DNA of 15,927 nucleotides, taken from assembly GCA_002392705.1 (NCBI GenBank), contig DGHP01000115.1:1-15927 (forward strand), read 5' to 3'. This DNA comes from Lachnospiraceae bacterium UBA3845 (GTDB lineage: Bacteria > Bacillota > Clostridia > Lachnospirales > Lachnospiraceae). A program made the position numbers and the translations under genes. The notes beneath the pieces are model-generated. The model ran no database searches, was not told where the DNA came from, and saw nothing but the letters and a program-made list of their open reading frames with translations. How positions within the stretch are numbered: the stretch's first letter is position 1; every line of letters starts with the position of its first letter. This document shows positions 8,657 through 15,165 of this stretch, one piece after another.

Positions 8657-8686
8657 TTCATATGAGGAGAAAGTCAGGTAGGAATC

Positions 8687-9634
8687 ATGAAACAGAGGAT
8701 TGTGATTGCCCTCGGCGGAAACGCCCTGGGCAAAAATCTTCCTGAACAGATGATCGCCGTGAAGAAGACGGCAAAAGCGATCGTGGATCTGATCCAGGAG
8801 GGAGACGAGGTCGTGATCGCCCACGGCAACGGGCCGCAGGTGGGCATGATCCAGAATGCCATGGCGGAGCTGGTCCGCTCGGACCCGGACAGGTATATTC
8901 CCTGTCCCCTGAGCGTATGTGTCGCGATGAGCCAGGGCTATATCGGCTATGATCTGCAGAACGAGATCCGGGAGGAGATGCTGGACCGGGGCATAGATCT
9001 CGGGGTGGCGACGGTTCTGACACAGGTGGAGGTGGATCCGGACGATCCTGCTTTTCAGCATCCGACCAAACCGATCGGCTCCTTTCTTACAAAGGAGGAG
9101 GCGGACCGGCTGGTCAGGGAGCGCGATTATGATGTGATCGAGGATGCCGGCCGGGGCTACCGGCGCGTGGTCGCTTCCCCGATGCCCGTCTCGATCATAG
9201 AGATCGGGACGATCCGTTCGCTGGTGGAGACCGACCATATCGTCATTGCCTGCGGCGGAGGAGGAATCCCCGTTTTCCGGACCGCGGGGCATCATCTTAA
9301 GGGTGCGGCGGCGGTCATTGACAAGGATTTTGCGGCGGAATGCCTGGCGGAACAGCTGGACGCGGACAGGCTGCTGATTCTGACCGCCGTAGAGAAAGTG
9401 GCGGTTCATTTCGGCAGGCCGGATCAGCAGGATCTGTCGGAAATGAGCTGTGAGGAGGCGGAGCGCTATCTTGCGGATGGGGAATTCGCGCCAGGCTCCA
9501 TGCAGCCGAAAGTAGAGGCGGCGGTACGCTTCGCCCGGTCAGGGCCCGGCCGCAAAGCCCTGATCACTCTGCTGGAGCGGGCAGCGGATGGAATCGCGGG
9601 AGAAACCGGTACCGTAATCTATAACAGGGAATGA
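8687..9634 (+). CDS. arcC: Carbamate kinase
   Basis: This cytosolic 315-residue enzyme of the amino acid kinase fold converts carbamoyl phosphate and ADP to ATP, ammonia and CO2. Typical elements are ALGGNAL at residues 8-14, the HGNGPQVG loop near 46-53, the ISPMPV-like ASPMPVSIIE segment and the CGGGGIPV motif near residue 190. The start at 8687 has TAGGAA at 8679-8684, a modest site. In E. coli the orthologous position in this cluster is occupied by yqeA, so that name is also defensible. Placed after ygeW, it would recover ATP from carbamoyl phosphate released from the ureido group. Glutamate 5-kinase and acetylglutamate kinase are excluded by the motif set and by length. The stop codon overlaps an ATG (ATGA at 9631-9634) that opens a 14-codon mini-ORF. 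Confidence 0.95.
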   Translation: MKQRIVIALGGNALGKNLPEQMIAVKKTAKAIVDLIQEGDEVVIAHGNGPQVGMIQNAMAELVRSDPDRYIPCPLSVCVAMSQGYIGYDLQNEIREEMLDRGIDLGVATVLTQVEVDPDDPAFQHPTKPIGSFLTKEEADRLVRERDYDVIEDAGRGYRRVVASPMPVSIIEIGTIRSLVETDHIVIACGGGGIPVFRTAGHHLKGAAAVIDKDFAAECLAEQLDADRLLILTAVEKVAVHFGRPDQQDLSEMSCEEAERYLADGEFAPGSMQPKVEAAVRFARSGPGRKALITLLERAADGIAGETGTVIYNRE

Positions 9635-9648
9635 TTTCCGGCAGCAGG

Positions 9649-9752
9649 GAAGAGATTTTCAGGGAAGTAACGTAAGAGAAGAGATTTCAGGCGAAGAGGT
9701 CTCAAGAGAAGAGATCTCAGGAGAACAGATTTTAAGAAAAGAAACTTGAGGA
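9649..9752 (+). repeat. Seven degenerate 15-bp tandem units leading into the pepF ribosome binding site
   Basis: The arcC-pepF gap is filled by head-to-tail units close to GAAGAGATTTCAGGA: 9649-9663, 9664-9677 (14 bp), 9678-9692, 9693-9707, 9708-9722, 9723-9737 and 9738-9752. Units 3, 4 and 5 are the most alike; units 2, 6 and 7 have drifted. The last unit merges with GAGGAGG (9748-9754), the pepF ribosome binding site. The top strand is purine-rich. Read in one frame, the units encode five-residue repeats of the form REEIS/GEEVS, but no start codon serves that frame. Confidence 0.75.
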
Positions 9753-9758
9753 GGAAGA

Positions 9759-11567
9759 ATGGAGCCGCTGAAGGAACGCTGTGAGATGGATTCCGCATTT
9801 ATGTGGGATCTTACAAGAATGTACGCATCAGATGAGAAATGGGAGAAGGATCTGGAAGCTCTGAAGGGGGAAACGGAGAAGCTTGCTTCTTTTCAGGGAA
9901 GCCTGAACAGTCCGGAAAATGTAAAGCGTTATCTGGATTATGAGACTGATCTGGAGAGGAAGGTCGAATGTCTTTACTGTTACGCCTCTCTCCGTTTTAC
10001 GGAGGACACGCGGCAGGAGAAGGCAAAGAGCATGCAGGCCAGGGCCACGAATCTTTATGTGGCACTGACAGCCGCGGGCGCTTATGCCGAGCCGGAGATG
10101 CTGTCGCTTGATCAGGAGAAGCTTACAGAGATTACAGAGAGCCCGCTGACGGAAGACTACCGCGTACTGCTGCGCCGGCTTGCCGACCGGAAAAAGCATA
10201 CCCTGACCACGGCGGAGGAGACGATCATCGCTTCTTTCGGAGAGGTTCTGGAAGCGCCCGGAGAGACGGCCCACAGTCTTGAGGACTCGGACATGGTTTT
10301 CGGGAGCGTGCAGGACTCCGAAGGGAATCTTCATGAGGTCAGCGGTTCCAACTTTGTATTCCTGGAGTCGCAGGAGGACAGGGTTTTAAGGAAAAATGCC
10401 TTTGAATCCTATTACGCCGGCTTCAAGGGACATATCAATACCTTTGCCACCACCATGCAGGCCAATGTGAAGCGGGAGACGGTGACTGCTTCCCTCAGGC
10501 ACTACGCTTCCTCCCGCGAGATGATGACGGCCCAGGAGCGGGTTCCGGTCAGGGTCTATGATAACCTGATCGAGGCCGTGCGCAGGCATCTGCCGGATAT
10601 GTACCGCTATGTGCGGCTGCGCAGAAAACTTCTCGGCGTGGACAGCCTTCATTTCTATGACATCTACGCGCCTCTGGCCAGGGGCAGCCAGAAGATCTAT
10701 TCCTTTGATGAGGCAAAGGAGATGCTCTTTGAGGCGGTGGCTCCGCTGGGCGGGGATTATGTAAATACGGTCCGGGAGGGCTGCGGCAGGGGCTGGATCG
10801 ATGTGTATCCGAACAAGGGCAAGCGGGGAGGCGCTTTCTCCTCGGGCTGCTATGACTCGGATCCTTATATCATGATGAATTACACCGGGACACTGGACAG
10901 TGTCTCCACCCTGGTGCATGAGATGGGGCATTCCATGCACAGCTATTTCTCCTGCAGGCACCAGCCGCCGCACTACGCGAACTACACGCTCTTTGTGGCG
11001 GAGGTTGCCTCGACGGTAAATGAGAATCTGCTGGTGGAACATCTTCTTGAGCATACGGAGGATCCGGCGGAGAGACTGTCCCTGCTGAACCAGTATCTGG
11101 AGAATTTCAAGGGAACCGTTTACCGCCAGACCATGTTCGCGGAATTCGAGAAGCAGATCCATGAGCTCGCCGGACAGGGCGGTGCCCTGACGCCGCAGGC
11201 GCTTTGTGAGATCTACGGGAAACTGGTCGAGGATTATTTCGGACCGGATATGGTTGTGGACGATGAGATCCGTTATGAATGGGCCAGGATTCCCCATTTT
11301 TACAGGCCCTTCTATGTCTACAAATACGCGACGAGCTATTCCGCGGCGGTCGCGCTTTCAGAGGGGATCCGCGAGGAAGCCCGGGGCGTGGCGCAGGGAA
11401 ATGTTATGCGTTATCTGGAATTTCTTTCCATGGGCGGAAGCAAAGATCCGCTGGATGAACTGCGGCACGCCGGCGTTGATCTGTCCGTCGCCGCACCGAT
11501 CGACGCGGCCCTGGACAAATTCGCGCGCGTTCTGGACGAGGCGGAGAAGATCGCGGAAAAGCTGTAA
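9759..11567 (+). CDS. pepF: Oligoendopeptidase F (M3 family zinc metallopeptidase)
   Basis: This cytosolic zinc endopeptidase degrades short peptides. The 602-residue length is usual for PepF. The zinc site is H387-E388-M-G-H391 in VHEMGHSMHSYFS, with the third ligand E415 in FVAEVASTVNE. YDSDPYIMMNYTGT just before the zinc helix, and FYVYKYATSYSAA near residues 520-533, are typical of the M3B group. The start at 9759 is supported by GAGGAGG at 9748-9754 only four bases upstream; the next in-frame ATG at 9786 lacks such a site. It follows arcC after a repeat-filled 124-bp gap with no visible promoter, so co-transcription with the cluster is likely. A terminator at 11669-11695 closes the unit. 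PepF is not a known member of the purine cluster, and its presence may be incidental or may reflect wider amino acid fermentation. Confidence 0.95.
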   Translation: MEPLKERCEMDSAFMWDLTRMYASDEKWEKDLEALKGETEKLASFQGSLNSPENVKRYLDYETDLERKVECLYCYASLRFTEDTRQEKAKSMQARATNLYVALTAAGAYAEPEMLSLDQEKLTEITESPLTEDYRVLLRRLADRKKHTLTTAEETIIASFGEVLEAPGETAHSLEDSDMVFGSVQDSEGNLHEVSGSNFVFLESQEDRVLRKNAFESYYAGFKGHINTFATTMQANVKRETVTASLRHYASSREMMTAQERVPVRVYDNLIEAVRRHLPDMYRYVRLRRKLLGVDSLHFYDIYAPLARGSQKIYSFDEAKEMLFEAVAPLGGDYVNTVREGCGRGWIDVYPNKGKRGGAFSSGCYDSDPYIMMNYTGTLDSVSTLVHEMGHSMHSYFSCRHQPPHYANYTLFVAEVASTVNENLLVEHLLEHTEDPAERLSLLNQYLENFKGTVYRQTMFAEFEKQIHELAGQGGALTPQALCEIYGKLVEDYFGPDMVVDDEIRYEWARIPHFYRPFYVYKYATSYSAAVALSEGIREEARGVAQGNVMRYLEFLSMGGSKDPLDELRHAGVDLSVAAPIDAALDKFARVLDEAEKIAEKL

Positions 11568-11569
11568 GC

Positions 11570-11616
11570 TTCTTCACTGCGGCGGATCGCCCTTTCTGCG
11601 GCTGCAGCGTGAAGAA
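11570..11616 (+). other. Stem-loop directly after the pepF stop codon
   Basis: TTCTTCAC (11570-11577) pairs perfectly with GTGAAGAA (11609-11616). Inside, TGC/GCA pairs with a two-base bulge, and GGCG-GAT-CGCC forms a small inner hairpin. No T-run follows. It lies about 50 bp before the true terminator and may be a 3' mRNA barrier. Confidence 0.4.
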
Positions 11617-11668
11617 ACGAAAGCGCGAAACGGATACTGCAGCGCGGATTTTTATACAGAGTATGCGG

Positions 11669-11695
11669 ACAGGCCCTTCGGGGCCTGTTCTTTTT
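11669..11695 (+). terminator. Intrinsic terminator of the ssnA-pepF unit
   Basis: ACAGGCCC (11669-11676), a TTCG tetraloop and GGGCCTGT (11681-11688) make a perfect 8-bp stem, followed by TCTTTTT (11689-11695). This is a textbook Rho-independent terminator and marks the boundary between the catabolic cluster and the TRAP operon. Confidence 0.93.
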
Positions 11696-11759
11696 GACCA
11701 GCAAATATTTTCACCTTTTGTCTGAAAATCCGAAATATTTGAACAAAACGGCAATCCTT

Positions 11760-11805
11760 CAGCCTTGACTTTCGAAAAAACTCTTCCTATAATGTTTCAA
11801 GGCTG
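11760..11805. promoter_or_regulatory. Perfect 9-bp inverted repeat bracketing the TRAP promoter, candidate operator
   Basis: CAGCCTTGA (11760-11768) and TCAAGGCTG (11797-11805) are exact reverse complements. The left arm covers the first bases of the -35 box and the right arm covers the predicted transcript start. The arm centres are 37 bp apart. A dimeric regulator, or a tetramer bridging both arms, could control access. No regulator gene is in the window, so this is a candidate only. Confidence 0.5.
11765..11793 (+). promoter_or_regulatory. Sigma-A/sigma-70-type promoter of the TRAP operon
   Basis: A TTGACT -35 box (11765-11770), a 17-bp spacer and a perfect TATAAT -10 box (11788-11793) predict a transcript start near 11800 and a 5' leader of about 65 nt. 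The dctQ site AAGGAGA (11851-11857) is well spaced before the ATG at 11865. AT-rich sequence upstream of the -35 box (around 11700-11745) could act as an UP-type element. Confidence 0.88.
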
Positions 11806-11864
11806 CGTTTTTTACGCGCGCCTTTTGTTTTGTATAACTACAGACCTGTGAAGGAGATGCGGAC

Positions 11865-12371
11865 ATGAGGATTTACAAGGGGATCATGAAAGTGGTCACG
11901 GTCATAGAGAACACGGTGCTGGCGCTTTCCATGCTGCTGGTTCTGGTTCTGACCTTCGGAAATGTGGTTGCCAGAAAGGTTTTCAACCATTCCTGGGGCT
12001 TTACGGATGAGATCGTGGTTGCCGTCTTTGTCCTCATCTCCCTGCTGGCTGCGGGCGTTGCGGCAAAAGAGGGAGGACTGGTGAATCTGGGCCTGATCTC
12101 GGACAATGCGGGACCGAAGGCGAAGAAGCTGCTGCTGCTGATTTCCACAGTGATCTGCGTGTGCTATTCGGCGATTCTGACCTGGGAGGCCATCGGGCAG
12201 GTGCGCAAGGAACTGGCCATGCCGATGCCCAAGACCAGTCCGATCCTGCATATCCCAACCTATTATTTCTGGGGCTTCGTTGTCGTGGGAGGCATTTCCC
12301 TCCTGCTTCATTTCATTGAGTATTTTGTTGATTACTGTGCTGCTCAGAAGGCAGAGGGAAAGGAGGGCTGA
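11865..12371 (+). CDS. dctQ: TRAP transporter small permease subunit (DctQ family)
   Basis: This 168-residue integral membrane protein has four predicted helices at about 13-35, 45-63, 78-100 and 125-150, the pattern of TRAP DctQ subunits. ARKVFNHSWGFTDEIV after the first helix matches the family's conserved R-x-x-F-x-x-x-x-x-W-x-E/D-E-type loop. It would assemble with DctM to form the Na+- or H+-coupled uptake channel served by DctP. It is the first gene after the promoter at 11765-11793, with AAGGAGA seven bases before the start. Its stop codon lies three bases before the start of dctM, so the two are translationally linked. Confidence 0.92.
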   Translation: MRIYKGIMKVVTVIENTVLALSMLLVLVLTFGNVVARKVFNHSWGFTDEIVVAVFVLISLLAAGVAAKEGGLVNLGLISDNAGPKAKKLLLLISTVICVCYSAILTWEAIGQVRKELAMPMPKTSPILHIPTYYFWGFVVVGGISLLLHFIEYFVDYCAAQKAEGKEG

Positions 12372-12374
12372 GAC

Positions 12375-13721
12375 TTGATTACGGTGATTCTTTTCGGTTC
12401 CTTCTTTGCCATGCTGCTGATCGGCATGCCGATCGCGCTGTGCCTGGGCATGAGCTCTGTCTTCACGATTCTCTACGCGACGCATTTTGTGCAGAAGTTC
12501 CAGATGCTGAATCTGAGCATCGTCGCAACGAATACGTATACGGGAATATCCAAGTTTCTTCTGCTGGCGATTCCTTTCTTTGTACTTTCCGGGAATATCA
12601 TGGCCAAGGCGGGCATCTCCAAACGCCTTGTCCGTTTCATTGATGACCTGGTGGGACACCGCAAGGGCGGCATGGCGATTGTATGTGTTATCGTCGCCTG
12701 CTTTTTCGGCGCGATCTCCGGTTCCGGACCCGCGACGGTCGCCGCGCTCGGCGCTGTTCTGATTCCGGCCATGGCCGAGTCCGGTTTCTCGGTTCCCTTC
12801 TCTGAGGCGCTGATGGCCACATCCAGTTCCATCGCGATCGTTATTCCGCCTTCCATCGCTTTTGTCGTCTATGCGTCGATCACAGGCGACGGCGTCGGCG
12901 ATCTGTTTATGGCCGGCATCATCCCGGGTATCCTGATGGGCGCTGCCCTGGCAGTCGTTGTTCTGATCGAGGCGAACAGAAAGGGGATTGAGGCCCCGCA
13001 CGGGAAGCGAAGCGCTTCCGAACTCTGGGCCAGCTTCAAGGATGCTTTCTGGGGCCTGCTGATGCCCGTGATCATCCTCGGCGGCATTTACGGCGGCATC
13101 TTCACGCCGACGGAAGCGGCAGCGGTCTCGGTTGTATACGGACTGATCGTCGCTCTGCTGATTTACCGGGATGTTTCTTTCCGCGACCTGGTCCTGATCT
13201 TTATAGATTCCGCGAAGACAACGGGAGGCATCATGCTGATTATCGCGACCGCTTCCCTGTTCTCCTACTGCTGCACGCTGTTCGGTATTGCGCAGGGCGC
13301 TCAGAACCTGCTTTCAAGTGTGGCGACAAACAAGTTTGTCTTCCTGCTGATCGTCAATGTGATCTTCCTGATCGCGGGATGCTTTATCGACGCGAATTCG
13401 GCCATGTATATCTTTATCCCGATCATGGTTCCGGTAGCGCGCGCGCTGGGCTACAGCACCATCGCCTTCGGCATCGTCGCCACGGTCAATCTTGCGATCG
13501 GCCAGGTTACGCCGCCGGTCGGCGTCAATCTCTTTGTCGCGATGGGCCTTAAGATCCGCGATAAGGTCCGTTCCGCCCAGGAAGGGAAGGAAGTCTTCCA
13601 CAAGGTTACGCTTCCGATGATCTCGAAGGCTGTTGTGCCCATGATCATAGCCTGCCTGGTCGTTCTGATTGTTGTTACTTACATTCCGCAGATCAGCCTC
13701 CTTCTTGTACCGAAGGGCTGA
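12375..13721 (+). CDS. dctM: TRAP transporter large permease subunit (DctM family)
   Basis: This 448-residue polytopic membrane protein forms the transport core of a TRAP system. The signature loops are present: LLLAIPFFVLSGNIMAKAG near residues 57-75, FFGAISGSGPATVAALG near 112-128 and the C-terminal FGIVATVNLAIGQVTPPVGVNLF. The TTG start at 12375 is preferred because it gives the usual DctM N-terminus (ITVILFGSFFAMLLIGMPIA) and has AGGAGGG at 12361-12367, eight bases or so upstream; a GTG at 12384 is the alternative. The family has about 12-13 helices, and helical segments run throughout. It is followed by dctP after 146 bp. Substrate identity is set by DctP and cannot be read here. Confidence 0.94.
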   Translation: MITVILFGSFFAMLLIGMPIALCLGMSSVFTILYATHFVQKFQMLNLSIVATNTYTGISKFLLLAIPFFVLSGNIMAKAGISKRLVRFIDDLVGHRKGGMAIVCVIVACFFGAISGSGPATVAALGAVLIPAMAESGFSVPFSEALMATSSSIAIVIPPSIAFVVYASITGDGVGDLFMAGIIPGILMGAALAVVVLIEANRKGIEAPHGKRSASELWASFKDAFWGLLMPVIILGGIYGGIFTPTEAAAVSVVYGLIVALLIYRDVSFRDLVLIFIDSAKTTGGIMLIIATASLFSYCCTLFGIAQGAQNLLSSVATNKFVFLLIVNVIFLIAGCFIDANSAMYIFIPIMVPVARALGYSTIAFGIVATVNLAIGQVTPPVGVNLFVAMGLKIRDKVRSAQEGKEVFHKVTLPMISKAVVPMIIACLVVLIVVTYIPQISLLLVPKG

Positions 13722-13744
13722 GGCACGGGATGATAAGCATAAAG

Positions 13745-13827
13745 AAACCCGAGGGTTTTATGGTATCTGTTTTACCGTCTGCGGCCGGCGCCGCGCGGAA
13801 GATACCGGGTGAAGCTGCGCGGAAGAT
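13745..13827 (+). other. dctM-dctP gap with small hairpins and an 11-bp direct repeat
   Basis: AAACCC-GA-GGGTTT (13745-13758) is a small hairpin followed by T and A. GCGGC (13781-13785) / GCCGC (13790-13794) form a second. GCGCGGAAGAT is repeated exactly at 13793-13803 and 13817-13827. The region could set a higher level for dctP than for the permeases, as is common for binding proteins, but nothing here proves this. Confidence 0.35.
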
Positions 13828-13867
13828 CTGTGCGGCACTGGTTTTTGGAAAGATGGAGGAAAAGAAC

Positions 13868-14980
13868 ATGAAGAAGCAACTGACATGGGTTCTTGCAGGC
13901 TCGATGATGATGTCTGCGCTGTGCGCCGCTCCGGCTTTCGCAGATGAACTGACCTATCACGATTACAACAATTCCGATAAGTATGTCGCTGCCGAAGAAG
14001 CCGCGAAGTACGAAGGAACGGATGAGTGGCCGGAGATCACCTGGAATTTTGACTGCTCCACAGGCGAGACGTCAACATGGGCGCAGGCAGGCTATTATTT
14101 CAATGCCCTGATGCAGGAATCCACTGGCGGAAAGGTCCAGGTCGAGGTCTATCCGGCCGAGCAGCTGACCAACGGCGACCAGGTGGCAGGGATCCAGGCT
14201 CTGATGGACGGCAACACCCTTCAGGTTTCCCTTCACTCCAACCTGATCTACGCGAACTTTGATCCGCGCTTCAATGTCGTTTCTCTTCCGTATCTGTATG
14301 AGACCTATGATGATGTCGACGCGATCCTCGGCGGCGAGGGCGGCGAAGCCCTGAAGAGCGTTCTGGCAGACTACGGCCTTGTCTGCGAAGGCATCGCCGA
14401 GAACGGTTTCCGCCAGATCACCAACTCCAAGAAGCCCATCACCACGGTTGCGGACCTGTCCGACATCAAGATGCGCATATGCTCCAACGACCTCTGCGCA
14501 GAAGTTTACAAAGAGTGGGGATGCGACGCGTCCGTTATGAACTGGGCAGAGACCTACACGGCCCTTCAGCAGGGTACCGTCGACGGCCAGGAGAATCCGG
14601 AGACCGCCATCGCTTCCGCTTCCGTACAGGATGTTCAGAAATATATCTCCCTGTGGAATGCATACTATGACTGCCTGTTCTTCTGCATCAACAAGAACGC
14701 TTACGATATGCTGACCGATGAGCAGAAGGCAGTTGTCGATGCCAACGCTGCCAAGGCTGTTGCTTACCAGAAGGAATGCAACCGTGAGCAGGTTGCCGCT
14801 CTGGTTGATGAGTGGACAAACGGCGATCAGATGGAGGTTACCCCGCTTGAGGAGATCGATTCCGATTCCTTCCGCGAGGCTGCTGCAGGCGCGGTTGACT
14901 GGTACAAGGCTTCCCTGGTATCCGCAGGAATGTCTGAGGAAGATGTAGAGACATTCGTCTCCGCTTTCGTCGGCGAGTGA
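13868..14980 (+). CDS. dctP: TRAP transporter substrate-binding protein (DctP family)
   Basis: This is a secreted binding protein of about 370 residues that captures the ligand and delivers it to DctQM. The start at 13868 is chosen because GGAGGA (13855-13860) lies seven bases upstream and the next residues form a signal peptide (MKKQLTWVLAGSMMMSALC, then AAPAFA before DE). The frame stays open for 46 codons upstream to an ATG at 13730, but that would bury the signal. The DctP core is clear: the ADLSDIKMRI segment with the conserved ligand-binding arginine, then TYTALQQGTVDGQENP. The C-terminal SAGMSEEDVETFVSAF helix is normal. Eight cysteines in the mature region are many for an exported protein. 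No lipobox is evident, although monoderm TRAP binding proteins are usually lipid-anchored. The ligand is unknown; an organic acid or ureido acid is plausible. Confidence 0.93.
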   Translation: MKKQLTWVLAGSMMMSALCAAPAFADELTYHDYNNSDKYVAAEEAAKYEGTDEWPEITWNFDCSTGETSTWAQAGYYFNALMQESTGGKVQVEVYPAEQLTNGDQVAGIQALMDGNTLQVSLHSNLIYANFDPRFNVVSLPYLYETYDDVDAILGGEGGEALKSVLADYGLVCEGIAENGFRQITNSKKPITTVADLSDIKMRICSNDLCAEVYKEWGCDASVMNWAETYTALQQGTVDGQENPETAIASASVQDVQKYISLWNAYYDCLFFCINKNAYDMLTDEQKAVVDANAAKAVAYQKECNREQVAALVDEWTNGDQMEVTPLEEIDSDSFREAAAGAVDWYKASLVSAGMSEEDVETFVSAFVGE

Positions 14981-15065
14981 ACATGTTTTCATCGTATCGA
15001 TCAGCTGATTCTATGATGATCTGTGGCATGATGTGTGGAGGGCGGTGAACAGTAACAAGTAAAGG

Positions 15066-15101
15066 GGCCGTCCGGCAGATCGTAACTGATGCCGGGCGGC
15101 C
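15066..15101 (+). terminator. Probable intrinsic terminator of the TRAP operon
   Basis: GGCCGTCCGGCA (15066-15077) pairs with TGCCGGGCGGCC (15090-15101) over 12 bp with one G-U. The tail TTTCTGC is short on T, so termination may be incomplete, but the position 85 bp after dctP fits the operon end. Confidence 0.75.
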
Positions 15102-15165
15102 TTTCTGCATGCAGGGATCAGGACTTTATGCTATGATTTATAGGATAAATGAAAGGTCTGCGAAA

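Noticed and set aside
9649..9752. CRISPR array
   Set aside because: Units are 15 bp, contiguous and degenerate with no spacers, and no cas genes are nearby.
13730..13867. Start of dctP at 13730
   Set aside because: It would bury a clear signal peptide; the ATG at 13868 has a good ribosome binding site and gives the normal family length.
14981..15065. Small gene or regulatory site after dctP
   Set aside because: Only a 10-bp palindrome ATCAGCTGAT (15000-15009) and no ribosome binding site with an open frame were seen; this is judged to be spacer before the terminator.
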